Positions 24,557 to 33,853 of a DNA stretch of 64,000 bases are shown in pieces. Within the stretch, counting starts at the first letter, position 1; every line of letters begins with the position of its first letter. The translations under genes were made by a program, and so were the position numbers. Source of the stretch: Exiguobacterium algae (GTDB lineage: Bacteria > Bacillota > Bacilli > Exiguobacteriales > Exiguobacteriaceae); assembly GCF_018617875.1 (NCBI RefSeq), contig NZ_JACSKZ010000003.1, forward strand, positions 62,001 to 126,000. Direction: 5' to 3'. Under the pieces are notes generated by a model. The model was not told where the DNA came from. It saw nothing but the letters and a program-made list of their open reading frames with translations, and made no database searches.

Positions 24557-26599
24557 ATGAAAAAACGCATCGTTCTCGTTGCTTTAGGAATTCTTCTCAC
24601 TGCAACGACACCTGCCTTTGCCACAACAGTGTCTTCTTCTCTACCCATCTCATCTGCTAATACAAGCAGCGCCATTTCTTTTTTGGAAATGGATGATGTG
24701 TTGCCTGGCGAAAAATCAGAACGTACGTATACGTATACGGTACTCACTGACGAAAAGCCGGGGAAAAATAAGGTGTTATCAATCGATTGGACACACTCTG
24801 AACTACTCATTCCGCCTTCAGCTCTCACAATCAGAATTGACGGGGAGCCGGTTAAATCAACCGCATTATCTGAAGCGACGACCGAAGGAAATGTGACGAT
24901 TCCCTTGACCACTTCCCAATTAACAAAAGGGACGCATGAGGTGAAACTCGCATACACCGGTATCGTAAAAGGGCGGTTATGCGACGAAGGGGATACGAGT
25001 GGGAGTTGGTTGACGATTCACCCTTCCAGTTTCGTCGGATTAAGTGAAAGTACCTCTTCCCTCTCACTGGAAGATTATCCCCACCCTTTCGTACAAACGT
25101 ATAATGACCCGTTAACAATCGTGCTCCCGCAACAAGCGAACACGGAAGAGTTAGAGGCGGGACTATTGCTCTATCGCGAATTGAAGCGAGATGCGCAAGA
25201 TGGTAATAATGTTTCGCTCCAATACGACCGGTCCATCGATACGTTGAAAGGTCGCTACATTTTCGTCGGTGAGATCGATTCGTTCTCAGGAGAGGTCGCC
25301 AAATGGATTGAACAACTGAATCCGGATTTACAAAACGAAGATGTGTTATTTGAACGGGTGACCTTAAAAAATCAATCCGATCAAACCGATGCTTTATTCG
25401 TTTTAGCTCAAAATGGAGAAGCTTTTGAAGGGACACTGGATTATCTTCTGGATGAACAACAGCGTGCTCAATTGAATGGAGAACGCCTTGTATTAAACAG
25501 TGCACCTGCTCCACGCCCTGCTCAGACGAACATCACCTTGAAGACATTAGGGGCAAAGGACCTTTATTTGAGTGGTAGCGAACCTGCGAGCACACGCTAT
25601 TACCAAGCGCTTCCTATGCTTGATGAAAACGCAACAGTCAAGATTGAACTGAAATACAAAGTCGCCGATGAGTTGCTTTCGAACAATGAAAACGACATTC
25701 GTCCCGAGCTCACAGCATGGATTAATGAAGTCCCTTACTCGATCCCCCTCCAGCAGTCGACTGAGGAAGAAGCGTGGTCAACCCACACCATTGACATCGA
25801 CAGTACGACACTGGGCCGCAATCCTTCTCTCGATTTCTCGTTTGAGGCGACCGGACTTCGCTCTGAAACATCCTGTACCTCGACCGATGCTGACCGGTGG
25901 GTGTTCATTTCCGACGAGAGTCAAATTTTGATCCCGCCCGCCAGCAATGAAAAACACAACGAAACATTTCAAAATCTAACTAGTATCTTTGAGGCGGATG
26001 AAGGTGTTGTGATCGTAACGGACCCTCAGCTCAATCAACTCGGACTCCAAAACCTAGGAAACATCATGGAAGGGTTGTCGGTTCCGCCATCCACGAAAAA
26101 AATTGATTTCGTTTCCGCAGACGCTTTTTCGAAAGACATGGTTGAAGAGCGCTCCATCCTTATAGTAGGTGATCCAGAAAGTTATCCTTTCATGAAAGAA
26201 CGTCAATCCGACTGGGTCATTTCGAATAAAGGAGAAGTCGACTTGACGACATTTGGTTTTATACCAGAAACGACCGAACAAATTGCCTGGATCCAACCAT
26301 CTCTTTGGAATAAGGATGAGGCACTGATTGTCATTTCTCCAAATGACCAGCCTGTGGACTCGTCATTGATGCAGTCGCTCATTGCACCGAAAGAGACGTT
26401 CAACATCGCTGTTCAAAACCAGAATGGGTCGGTATTTACAAACAGCGCTTATTTCGAAAAAGCCACTTCCGGCGTCAGCAACTTACCTGAATCTGCCGAG
26501 GATAACCAATCCATCTGGTATATGGTAGGGTTTGCGGCTCTCGTTGTCGTCATTCTCTCCGTCCTTTACCTGCAACGTCGAAAAAAACATCACTCCTAA
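24557..26599 (+). CDS. ydaN: BcsB-like exopolysaccharide subunit (YdaN-like)
   Basis: 680 residues with a signal peptide (about 1-22, LTATTPAFA), a large extracellular part with alternating beta-sandwich and flavodoxin-like segments typical of BcsB (cellulose synthase regulatory subunit), and a C-terminal transmembrane helix (about 652-672) with a basic cytosolic tail RRKKHH. Expected to guide the growing chain emerging from the GT2 synthase. Despite the family name, no c-di-GMP site is expected here. AAAAGGAGAATCATC precedes ATG 24557. Last gene of the operon; strong terminator follows. Confidence 0.82.
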   Translation: MKKRIVLVALGILLTATTPAFATTVSSSLPISSANTSSAISFLEMDDVLPGEKSERTYTYTVLTDEKPGKNKVLSIDWTHSELLIPPSALTIRIDGEPVKSTALSEATTEGNVTIPLTTSQLTKGTHEVKLAYTGIVKGRLCDEGDTSGSWLTIHPSSFVGLSESTSSLSLEDYPHPFVQTYNDPLTIVLPQQANTEELEAGLLLYRELKRDAQDGNNVSLQYDRSIDTLKGRYIFVGEIDSFSGEVAKWIEQLNPDLQNEDVLFERVTLKNQSDQTDALFVLAQNGEAFEGTLDYLLDEQQRAQLNGERLVLNSAPAPRPAQTNITLKTLGAKDLYLSGSEPASTRYYQALPMLDENATVKIELKYKVADELLSNNENDIRPELTAWINEVPYSIPLQQSTEEEAWSTHTIDIDSTTLGRNPSLDFSFEATGLRSETSCTSTDADRWVFISDESQILIPPASNEKHNETFQNLTSIFEADEGVVIVTDPQLNQLGLQNLGNIMEGLSVPPSTKKIDFVSADAFSKDMVEERSILIVGDPESYPFMKERQSDWVISNKGEVDLTTFGFIPETTEQIAWIQPSLWNKDEALIVISPNDQPVDSSLMQSLIAPKETFNIAVQNQNGSVFTNSAYFEKATSGVSNLPESAEDNQSIWYMVGFAALVVVILSVLYLQRRKKHHS

Positions 26600-26617
26600 T
26601 CGGAAGATTTAAACTAC

Positions 26618-26651
26618 ACAAAAAAAGTCGGACATTCATCCGACTTTTTTT
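26618..26651. terminator. Bidirectional terminator
   Basis: AAAAAAGTCGGA / TCCGACTTTTTT around CATTCA, closing the exopolysaccharide operon and the convergent oxidoreductase gene. Confidence 0.88.
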
Positions 26652-26676
26652 GTTTGCCTACCATGATGTATTTAAC

Positions 26677-27324
26677 TCATTGACTCATCCGTTGCATCAT
26701 GCCGGAGGTCAAAATCTCGACACCTTCGCCCTCTTCAGATGCCATAATCAACGATCGGGCGACATGCAAAGCTTGAATCGGCGCGACGTCAGGCGTCTTT
26801 TCAAGTAAAATCGACTGAAACGGTCGACTGACCCATTCCGCGGCTTTCTCCCCGAATCGGAACGAATCACGGTTCCCAAGGAGCAACGATGGACGCGCGA
26901 TGATTAAATGCTTGAAACGGAACACTCTTAACCCGTTCTCCAATTCCCCTTTTACGCGATTGTAAAAGAACGGCGAACGAAGGGACGCACCTTGAGCGGA
27001 CACGACCGCATAACGGGTCGCTCCGTGTGCTTGGGCAATGCGTGCGACTTCAAGAGGAAGCTCCAAATCCACTTGTTTGAAAGCGTCTTGTGATCCCGCC
27101 ACCCCGATCGTCGTCCCGAGAGCGCAATAGACATCATCGAGATGCGGTAATGTTTCATCCATCTGTTCAAATCCGACAATTTCATGCAACTTCGGATGAC
27201 TCCAGCGCTTTGAACGACGAACAACAATCCACACCGCGTCGTAACGGTCATTCTCCAGCAATTGCTCCACGAGCTCTCGTCCAATCAATCCAGTCGCTCC
27301 AACAACTAATGCCGTTTTTCCCAT
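26677..27324 (-). CDS. NAD(P)H-binding protein, atypical SDR
   Basis: 215 residues. Rossmann nucleotide motif VVGATGLIGRELVEQL (7-22), a YCALGTT turn and YAVVSAQGAS, PFFYNRVKGELENGL with the YxxxK-like pair, then ARPSLLLGNR. This is the HTATIP2/Oxidoreductase_HTATIP2-like or YwnB-type atypical SDR group; substrate unknown and it may only sense NAD(P)H. Start ATG 27324 is preceded by GAAGGGGAGACGAGA. Divergent from a second NAD(P)-binding gene of the same superfamily. Confidence 0.78.
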   Translation of the reverse strand: MGKTALVVGATGLIGRELVEQLLENDRYDAVWIVVRRSKRWSHPKLHEIVGFEQMDETLPHLDDVYCALGTTIGVAGSQDAFKQVDLELPLEVARIAQAHGATRYAVVSAQGASLRSPFFYNRVKGELENGLRVFRFKHLIIARPSLLLGNRDSFRFGEKAAEWVSRPFQSILLEKTPDVAPIQALHVARSLIMASEEGEGVEILTSGMMQRMSQ

Positions 27325-27491
27325 TCTCGTCTCCCCTTCATAGATCATTTCTTTCAGTTTAGCTGAAGCGACTATAAAAAGTCGATAAACGTACGTTTGC
27401 AAATCAGTTGATTCGCGGATTTGGAATACTCGCGATTTCAGAAACTACTGTATACTGTATATATTGGAAATCAGAGAGGAGCCTTGCTGCT

Positions 27492-28100
27492 ATGAAGCTA
27501 TTCGTATTAGGCGGAACCGGACGGACAGGTCATCAATTCATTGACCAGGCAATTGAACATGGACATGACATCACGGCCTATGTGCGCGAACAAAAAAAAC
27601 TAATCCCAACCCCTCAACTTGAAATCATTGAAGGTGATTTACTCGACAGTAATGCGCTAAGCGCCGCAATGGAGGGGCATGACGCCGTCATCAGCTGTCT
27701 CGGTACCGACTTAAATGAGGACGATTTCTTAGCAAACGTCGTCGACAAGCTCGTACCGGCGATGAAGACAAACGGCATCAATCGCGTCATTTATTTAGCA
27801 TCCGCGGGAATCGACTACGAACTGCCTGGTATTCTTGGAAAAGCCATCGCATTTATGCTTCGCAAGACGCTCCGCGAACACCGTGCAGCGGCCGACTTGA
27901 TTAAACATTCTTCATTTGACTACACGATTGTACGTCCCATGCAATTGACAGACGGTCCACGGACATCCGAATACCGCACTTCTTTTGATGGGGTGCCCGA
28001 CGGGGGCAGCCGGATTTCCCGTGCAGATGTCGCTCAATTCATGCTTCATACAGTTGAAGAACATGAACATATTCGTCAGTCAGTCGGACTGGCGTACTAA
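27492..28100 (+). CDS. NAD(P)-binding SDR-like protein
   Basis: 202 residues. N-terminal glycine motif MKLFVLGGTGRTGHQFIDQA, strand-turn IIEGDLLD (Asp that binds the adenine), DAVISCLGTD, and ASAGIDYELPGI; C-terminal SRADVAQFML. It belongs to the NAD(P)H-binding (NmrA/YwnB/BVR-B) atypical SDR group; reductase or redox sensor. Start ATG 27492 with GAGAGGAGCC about eleven bases upstream. Divergent neighbour has the same fold but low similarity. Followed closely by the ABC-F gene. Confidence 0.75.
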   Translation: MKLFVLGGTGRTGHQFIDQAIEHGHDITAYVREQKKLIPTPQLEIIEGDLLDSNALSAAMEGHDAVISCLGTDLNEDDFLANVVDKLVPAMKTNGINRVIYLASAGIDYELPGILGKAIAFMLRKTLREHRAAADLIKHSSFDYTIVRPMQLTDGPRTSEYRTSFDGVPDGGSRISRADVAQFMLHTVEEHEHIRQSVGLAY

Positions 28101-28160
28101 TTTGATTTAATTCATGCTACAATATCGGATAGTTTACTTTGAAAGGAACGAAAACGAATT

Positions 28161-29714
28161 ATGAGTATTTTAACGGTACAAAACTTAAGCCATGGCTTTG
28201 GTGACCGCGCGATTTTGAATGATGTTTCCTTCCGCCTCTTAAAAGGCGAGCATATCGGGCTCGTCGGAGCGAACGGAGAAGGAAAGTCAACGTTTATGAA
28301 CATCATCACACGCAAGCTCCAACCGGATGAAGGGAAAATTGAATGGGCGAAAAATGTCCGTGTCGGTTACCTCGATCAACACGCGGTGCTTGAGCGCGGG
28401 ATGACGATTCGGGACGTCTTGAAAGGTGCCTTCCAATACTTGATCGACATGGAGACGCGCATCGGCGAACTCTACATGGAAATGGGAGACGCGACACCTG
28501 AACAAATGGAAGACATGCTCGCTGAAGTCGGTGAACTTCAAGAGACGCTCGACTCAAACGACTTTTATATCATCGATGCGAAAGTAGAAGAAGTCGCACG
28601 CGGTCTCGGCATTTTAGATGTCGGTCTCGATCGTGACGTCACGGACTTGTCAGGTGGACAACGTACGAAAGTATTGCTTGCGAAGTTGCTTCTCGAGAAG
28701 CCAGATATCTTGCTCCTCGATGAGCCGACCAACTATTTGGATGAAGTGCACATCGAATGGTTGAAGCGCTACCTTCAAAACTATGACAATGCCTTCATCT
28801 TGATCTCACACGACATCCCGTTCTTAAACAGCGTCATCAACTTGGTCTACCATATGGAGAACCAAGAATTGAACCGCTACGTCGGAGACTATGACAAGTT
28901 CATGGAAGTGTACGAGATGAAACGTTCGCAGCTTGAAGCTGCCTATAAGCGTCAACAAGCCGAGATTGCCGACTTGAAAGACTTCGTCGCACGAAACAAA
29001 GCGCGTGTCTCGACACGAAACATGGCGATGTCCCGTCAGAAGAAGCTCGACAAGATGGATGTCATCGAATTGAGCGCAGAACGTCCGAAACCGGAATTCC
29101 GCTTCTTGCAGGCTCGTACGTCGGGACGTCTCATCTTTGATGCGAAAGGTCTTGTCATCGGATACGATGAACCGCTCTCTCGTCCGCTCGACCTTCAAAT
29201 GGAGCGCGGTCAAAAGATTGCCCTCGTCGGCGCGAACGGCATCGGGAAGACGACGCTCTTAAAGAGCTTACTCGGCTTAATCAACCCGCTTGAAGGAACA
29301 GTCGAACGCGGTGAGTTCCTCGAAATGGGTTACTTCGAGCAGGAAGCAGCATCGAGCAACAACACATGTATCGAAGAGATTTGGAGCGAGTTCCCATCAC
29401 TCAACCAACAGCAAGTGCGTGCGATGCTCGCGAAATGCGGTCTCATGACGAAGCACATTGAAAGTAAAATCTCTGTCCTCAGTGGTGGGGAAAAGGCGAA
29501 AGTCCGCCTTTGCAAACTCTTAAACAACGAAACAAACTTGCTCTTACTTGATGAGCCGACGAACCACTTGGACGTCGACGCGAAGGAAGAGTTGAAGCGC
29601 GCGTTGAAAGAGTACAAAGGAAGTGTCCTCCTCATCAGTCACGAACCAGAATTCTATGAGGATATCGTCACAGACGTTTGGAACTGTGAGTCTTGGACGA
29701 CGAAAGTATTCTAA
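28161..29714 (+). CDS. ABC-F family ATPase (ribosome-associated, YfmM-like)
   Basis: 517 residues, two ABC domains and no membrane part, so an ABC-F protein acting on ribosomes in the cytosol (translation rescue or antibiotic protection). Domain 1: Walker A GANGEGKST (36-44), signature LSGGQ, Walker B ILLLDEPTN; linker of coiled-coil type (about 240-300, with KRSQLEAAYKRQQAEIADLK); domain 2: GANGIGKTT, VLSGGEKAKV, LLLLDEPTNHLD. Length of about 518 fits Bacillus YfmM better than YkpA or Uup. No long C-terminal extension. GAAAGGAACGAAAACGAATT before ATG. Confidence 0.85.
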   Translation: MSILTVQNLSHGFGDRAILNDVSFRLLKGEHIGLVGANGEGKSTFMNIITRKLQPDEGKIEWAKNVRVGYLDQHAVLERGMTIRDVLKGAFQYLIDMETRIGELYMEMGDATPEQMEDMLAEVGELQETLDSNDFYIIDAKVEEVARGLGILDVGLDRDVTDLSGGQRTKVLLAKLLLEKPDILLLDEPTNYLDEVHIEWLKRYLQNYDNAFILISHDIPFLNSVINLVYHMENQELNRYVGDYDKFMEVYEMKRSQLEAAYKRQQAEIADLKDFVARNKARVSTRNMAMSRQKKLDKMDVIELSAERPKPEFRFLQARTSGRLIFDAKGLVIGYDEPLSRPLDLQMERGQKIALVGANGIGKTTLLKSLLGLINPLEGTVERGEFLEMGYFEQEAASSNNTCIEEIWSEFPSLNQQQVRAMLAKCGLMTKHIESKISVLSGGEKAKVRLCKLLNNETNLLLLDEPTNHLDVDAKEELKRALKEYKGSVLLISHEPEFYEDIVTDVWNCESWTTKVF

Positions 29715-29734
29715 TTCAGTAAAGGACGTGTCGT

Positions 29735-30859
29735 ATGGCTGGCCCAATTCAACCGAATGAACGGATTATCCTGTATGATATCATCCGGGGGTTTGCCCTC
29801 TGCGGCATTTTCCTCGTCAATATCCCAAGTATGCTCGGGAGCGACTGGATTTTCGGTCGCCCGGTTTACGAAGGAAGTGACCTGCTTATTCGAACATTGT
29901 TTGATTTGTTTGTACAAACAAAGTTTTATACGATTTTCTCTTTTCTATTTGGAATCGGCTTCTCGATTTTCCTCGAGCGCACGTATGCGCGCGGGGAATC
30001 GGTTAGCCGTTACATACGTCGGATTGCCATCCTCTTCCTATTTGGAATCATTCACCTGACGATCTGGTCCGGCGACATCTTACACACGTATGCGATGTGG
30101 GGATTATTGCTCCCTTTGTTTTATAAACAGCGTAACCGCTCCCTCCTCGCTTGGGCGTGGGGACTGCTCATCGGAAGTGTGTTCCTCCTTTATGTGACTT
30201 CCGCGCTCGACGAATGGCGCATGGGCGGAACGTATTATCCGGGGTGGCCATTCCCGGAGGCATTTAATCAAGGATTCGGACCATGGCTTGACTATCGGCT
30301 CACTTACGAAATCTTTAACGCGTTCTCGAACTCGTTCCTCGTTGGATTTGAAATCCTCAGTCTCTTCTTATTTGGCCTGTATATTGGACGGGAGCGAAAG
30401 TTATTGACGTGGAGTATTGAAGGATTGGCACGAACAGCAATCATTTGCAGCTTGTCAGCCTTGCCTTTCTTCGCCATCATCATCTGGCATCATTATGGGA
30501 ATGGGTACAATTATGTATGGGTGAATCTATTAGCTGTCTTGATTTCCGGTAAACTGCTTGCGACGACATATATCTGCCTCTTCACGATTGCTGTTCGCAA
30601 AGGATGGACGTTTAAACCGCTCCAGGCACTGGGACGGATGGCACTGACGAACTATTTAACGCAAACGTTCTTCGTCTTTCTCCCTGTCATCGCACTGGGG
30701 GCTTACGGCCGATTATCGTTGACTGAAGGATTGTTCCTCAGTGTCAGTATCCTACTCTTGCAGGCTCTCCTCTCCATGTGGTGGCTGAGAAACCATCGCT
30801 ACGGACCGTTTGAGAAACTGTGGCGATTTGGGACATATGGGGTTCAAAAGAACAAATAA
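29735..30859 (+). CDS. DUF418 membrane protein
   Basis: 374 residues, about nine to ten helices, with the DUF418 family start ERIILYDIIRGFALCGIFLVNI and the C-terminal ALGRMALTNYLTQTFF and MWWLRNHRYGPFEKLWR signature. The family belongs to the acyltransferase-3-like membrane superfamily (YeiB/YrkO); no biochemical role is settled. Start ATG with AAAGGACGTGTCGT. Same strand and 20 bases after the ABC-F gene, so probably co-transcribed, closed by a strong terminator. Confidence 0.82.
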   Translation: MAGPIQPNERIILYDIIRGFALCGIFLVNIPSMLGSDWIFGRPVYEGSDLLIRTLFDLFVQTKFYTIFSFLFGIGFSIFLERTYARGESVSRYIRRIAILFLFGIIHLTIWSGDILHTYAMWGLLLPLFYKQRNRSLLAWAWGLLIGSVFLLYVTSALDEWRMGGTYYPGWPFPEAFNQGFGPWLDYRLTYEIFNAFSNSFLVGFEILSLFLFGLYIGRERKLLTWSIEGLARTAIICSLSALPFFAIIIWHHYGNGYNYVWVNLLAVLISGKLLATTYICLFTIAVRKGWTFKPLQALGRMALTNYLTQTFFVFLPVIALGAYGRLSLTEGLFLSVSILLLQALLSMWWLRNHRYGPFEKLWRFGTYGVQKNK

Positions 30860-30860
30860 A

Positions 30861-30897
30861 ATAGAGGTCGAAGCGCCTGCTTCGACCTCTATTTTTT
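30861..30897 (+). terminator. Terminator of the ABC-F/DUF418 unit
   Basis: ATAGAGGTCGAAGC / GCTTCGACCTCTAT around GCCT followed by TTTTTT. Confidence 0.88.
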
Positions 30898-30987
30898 ATG
30901 ATTCGTGGCACGTGAGCCATGCCTCAAGATCAGGACTCTCACGTCCACACACATCAAACAGGTATGTGCAATATTGACTTCAAAAAA

Positions 30988-31008
30988 GAGCCGCTACTTA
31001 AGCGGCTC
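30988..31008 (-). terminator. Terminator of ppaC
   Basis: GAGCCGCT / AGCGGCTC followed on the minus strand by TTTTTTG. Confidence 0.82.
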
Positions 31009-31016
31009 CACTTTTA

Positions 31017-31946
31017 TTATTTTGTAGCCGCGTCTGTCAACACCGGCACGATTTGTTTTTTACGCGAGACGACGCCAGGAAGCGTCGCCACCCCGTCTTG
31101 AAGCGTCACATTAAACGCCTTCTCGAACAATTCCGGTTTCGATCCGACAACTACAGCTTCTGAGTCGTTCGTCAAAATATTCGTGATGGCAAAGACGAAC
31201 AAATCGAGATTTTTCGCTTCAACCGTGTTTTTGATTTCAGCTTCGACTTCATCTTTACGGTTTAACACTTCGTTCGCATCGACCGTGTTCACTTGTGCGA
31301 TTTCGACTTTGTAGTCACCCATCGAAAATTCTTTTGAATCGAGCGAAATGAGTTCTGCGATTGTTTTTTGACTGAGGTCGGCACCTGCTTTTAGCATCTC
31401 GAGACCATATGATTCCGCATCGACGCCAGCAATTTCAGCGAGCTCTTTTGCCGCCTTCACATCTTCGTCCGTGCACGTTGGCGATTTAAAAAGGAGTGAG
31501 TCTGAAATGATTGCCGAAAGCATCAATCCAGCCATATCCGACGCGATTTCAATTCCTTTTTCTTTATATAGCTTGAGTAAAATCGTTGCCGTACAGCCAA
31601 CCGGTTCCGCACGATAGTAAAGCGGATCCGCTGTTTGGAAGTTGGCAATCCGGTGATGGTCGATGACTTCAAGAATGCGGACGTTCTCGATGCCGTCTGC
31701 ACTTTGTTGAAACTCGTTGTGGTCAACCAGGATGACTTCTTCTGCTTCTCCGTTCACGCCATCGATCATGCGTGGTGCTTTCACACGGAAATGGTCGAGT
31801 GCATATTGTGTCTCCCCGTTCACTTCACCAAGACGAACGGCTTCTACGTCCATTCCCAATTTCTTTTTCAGCTCTGCATAAGCGAGCGCTGAACAAATCG
31901 TATCCGTGTCTGGATTCTTATGTCCAAAAACAAGTACTGTACTCAT
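31017..31946 (-). CDS. ppaC: Manganese-dependent inorganic pyrophosphatase
   Basis: Family II (DHH) pyrophosphatase hydrolysing PPi from biosynthesis; cytosolic, Mn/Co activated. 309 residues. N-terminal DHH domain: [14 protein letters not shown] (His9, Asp13, Asp15), VDHNE, and EVIDHHRI (the DHH motif); C-terminal DHHA2 domain ends in VLTDAATK after [10 protein letters not shown], the SRKKQ signature holding substrate Arg/Lys. ATG 31946 follows GTGAGGAGAATGAAAG. Good SigA promoter upstream. Confidence 0.95.
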   Translation of the reverse strand: MSTVLVFGHKNPDTDTICSALAYAELKKKLGMDVEAVRLGEVNGETQYALDHFRVKAPRMIDGVNGEAEEVILVDHNEFQQSADGIENVRILEVIDHHRIANFQTADPLYYRAEPVGCTATILLKLYKEKGIEIASDMAGLMLSAIISDSLLFKSPTCTDEDVKAAKELAEIAGVDAESYGLEMLKAGADLSQKTIAELISLDSKEFSMGDYKVEIAQVNTVDANEVLNRKDEVEAEIKNTVEAKNLDLFVFAITNILTNDSEAVVVGSKPELFEKAFNVTLQDGVATLPGVVSRKKQIVPVLTDAATK

Positions 31947-31984
31947 CTTTCATTCTCCTCACTATGAATAGTTTTCCCTTATCC

Positions 31985-32012
31985 ATTATAACGTCAATAG
32001 CGCTTGTTTCAA
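31985..32012 (-). promoter_or_regulatory. SigA-type promoter of ppaC
   Basis: Minus strand: TTGAAA (32012-32007), 16 bases, TATAAT (31990-31985). Confidence 0.65.
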
Positions 32013-32022
32013 TTCCCAAAAG

Positions 32023-32045
32023 AAAAGAGCCTCACCTGGCTCTTT
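32023..32045 (-). terminator. Terminator overlapping the stop of the small acidic gene
   Basis: AAAAGAGCC / GGCTCTTT with a six-base loop; runs into TTTTC on the minus strand. Confidence 0.7.
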
Positions 32046-32169
32046 ATGCTTGTTCGTCTTCATCTGTTTCCTCGAGATCGGAATGATCACCTTTTGAATC
32101 CTCTTCATGGGAGATATCCGGTTGATCTCGTTTTAAGTCTTCCTGCTCACGTTTTTCTTTATCTGTCAT
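32044..32169 (-). CDS. Small acidic protein, 41 residues
   Basis: Found by reading the gap between ppaC and the HesB-like gene: starts MTDKEKREQEDLKRDQPDIS and ends LEETDEDEQA. About half the residues are charged and net acidic, with no hydrophobic core, so probably intrinsically disordered. RBS AAAGGA eight bases before the ATG, a fitting terminator at its stop, and clean codon use favour a real gene. No known function; similar tiny acidic proteins are common in Bacillales near stress genes. Confidence 0.6.
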   Translation of the reverse strand: MTDKEKREQEDLKRDQPDISHEEDSKGDHSDLEETDEDEQA

Positions 32170-32266
32170 ACATGTCATCCTTTCAGAAATCCGGCTTGTC
32201 TTTCACCTGTTCCCGTTGGAGATTCGTATGAAACAACGATTCATCGTCCGTAAACAAACTGAAAAC

Positions 32267-32548
32267 TTAGGCTTGGACAAAAACGATTTCTTCTCCACGG
32301 ATTTCGACTTTCACATCTTGCCCTTGGAATAACCATTCATCTTGTTCCGCTACGACAAAACGAATGCCGTCCGCTTCTGTCTCGACGGCTGCATTGTCGA
32401 CCTCTTCGGTGATGACCCCGACCGAAAAACCATGCGTCAAATCCGTCGAACCCCCATATTTTGCAAATAAGCGAACCGTCTGACCTGATTCGACTTCCAT
32501 CTCGTTTTTGAACCATTGAAGCGCTTCTTCTGTAACATGAATCTTCAT
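32267..32548 (-). CDS. HesB/IscA-fold protein lacking cysteines (YneR-like)
   Basis: 93 residues of the HesB/YadR/YfhF group. The fold signature is visible (KIHVTEEALQWFKNEMEVE, VRLFAKYGG, GFSVGVITEE, DGIRFVVAEQDEWLFQGQDVKVE), but the protein has no cysteine at all, whereas IscA-type Fe-S carriers use three. So iron-sulphur assembly by the normal mechanism is excluded; the role is unknown. ATG 32548 is preceded by GAGGAGGAATCCG. Single gene, 34 bases after the LacI-type gene's stop would be in the same direction. Confidence 0.8.
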   Translation of the reverse strand: MKIHVTEEALQWFKNEMEVESGQTVRLFAKYGGSTDLTHGFSVGVITEEVDNAAVETEADGIRFVVAEQDEWLFQGQDVKVEIRGEEIVFVQA

Positions 32549-32615
32549 TCGGATTCCTCCTCTCGACTACTAAATTCATTCTAAACGTTTCGTAGTGGTC
32601 GAGCGAGGAACTTGC

Positions 32616-33575
32616 CTAAAGGGTCGTGCCGGTTTGATACATCACCGTCATCGCCGTTGTTTGCGGGGATGCCCCTTGCATCTCAGCGAGCGCTGTTTCG
32701 AACAATTGTCGACCGATTGTCTCATTCGGGGACAGCATGGTGGAAAGACCAAATGCTTTCCCAATCGGATTTCCATCAAATCCTAGAATCGCAACCGTTT
32801 CCGGAATGGGGAGTTGTCGACGCTGCATCTCCCCTAGAAAACCGAGCGCCACATAATCCGACGAGAAAAAGAGCGCTCGAGGACGCTCTTTTTGAGATAG
32901 GAACTCATCCGCCAGGCGTATACCGTCCTCACTCGTCAAATAGCCGGTCCAAATCCATTGCTCACGCGCAGACGCTACTTCGTCAAAATAGGCCTGCTGA
33001 CGCGCAAGGGAGCTCGGACTATGGCTTCTCGACAAGATAATTCCGATTTCTTCGTACCCATGTTGTTGCAGTACGTGAATACCTGATACGAACGATGCAT
33101 AATGGTCGACGTGAATTGAGGAAATACCTTTAGGTGCTCCGACGGTCGCGACAGCGATTGGACCATAGGCACGATAGGAGACCATCTCTTTGAATGACAT
33201 CTCATGTGACAGAATGATCGCGGCATCGACTTCCCGATGTTTTAACAGGTCGAGCGCTTGCTGTTCTTCACTCAACTTGTATTCCGTTTGCCAAATGACA
33301 ATCCGGTATTGATTCTCGAGTGCTGCTTTCGCGATCCCATCCACAAAAAAACTATAATACGGATGATCCATATAAGGAAGAATCACGACAACCCGTTGTG
33401 TTTTCCCCGTCGACAACGTCAACGCTTGCTGATTACGCAAATAGCCTAATTCTTTCATCGCTGCATGAACACGATCCCGTTTTTCTTTCGATACATAAGG
33501 ATGATCGTTGATCACGCGCGAGACAGTCGTCACCGAAACGTCTGCATATTTGGCGATGTCTCGAATATTCGCCAT
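32616..33575 (-). CDS. LacI-family transcriptional regulator
   Basis: 319 residues. N-terminal HTH and hinge: NIRDIAKYADVSVTTVSRVINDHPYVSKEKR (3-33), then hinge helix QQALTLSTGKTQ. The effector domain is a periplasmic-binding fold (VVILPYMDHPYYSFFVDGI, SSIHVDHYASFVSGIHVL, ALFFSSDYVALGFL, VAILGFDGNPIG). The regulator resembles DegA/CcpA-style proteins with sugar ligand unknown. No sugar genes lie immediately downstream; the next gene toward its 5' side is a 77-residue gene in the same direction, sharing a promoter region that carries an 18-base palindrome. Confidence 0.85.
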   Translation of the reverse strand: MANIRDIAKYADVSVTTVSRVINDHPYVSKEKRDRVHAAMKELGYLRNQQALTLSTGKTQRVVVILPYMDHPYYSFFVDGIAKAALENQYRIVIWQTEYKLSEEQQALDLLKHREVDAAIILSHEMSFKEMVSYRAYGPIAVATVGAPKGISSIHVDHYASFVSGIHVLQQHGYEEIGIILSRSHSPSSLARQQAYFDEVASAREQWIWTGYLTSEDGIRLADEFLSQKERPRALFFSSDYVALGFLGEMQRRQLPIPETVAILGFDGNPIGKAFGLSTMLSPNETIGRQLFETALAEMQGASPQTTAMTVMYQTGTTL

Positions 33576-33586
33576 CCTGCCTCACC

Positions 33587-33820
33587 TCAATCAGTCAGTC
33601 TATGCATATAGTGTACCCACTCGTCTTGCTGACTGTCACCTCTTTCGATTACTTGGCAACGGATCGCCTGAACAAGACGGAAACGCTCCTCGATTGACAG
33701 ATGAAGAAACTCCTCCCGGAATCGGGCACACAACATTTTCCCGAGTGGTGTATACAACTGATTGATGACGAGTTCGTATACGATGCCACTACACCATGTC
33801 TTCCACATTGCTGGTTTCAT
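33587..33820 (-). CDS. 77-residue protein of unknown function upstream of the LacI-type gene
   Basis: Starts MKPAMWKTWCSGIVYELVIN and continues YTPLGKMLCARFREEFLHLSIEERFRLVQAI, ending QDEWVHYMHRLTD. Helical and soluble, two cysteines. Start ATG 33820 follows AAAGGGAGGGGAACCGAT, a strong RBS. Ends 11 bases before the LacI-type gene, so the two are an operon. I do not recognise the family. It could be a small partner or target of the regulator. The spacing and RBS make the frame credible. Confidence 0.6.
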   Translation of the reverse strand: MKPAMWKTWCSGIVYELVINQLYTPLGKMLCARFREEFLHLSIEERFRLVQAIRCQVIERGDSQQDEWVHYMHRLTD

Positions 33821-33853
33821 ATCGGTTCCCCTCCCTTTGTCTATACCGTATCT

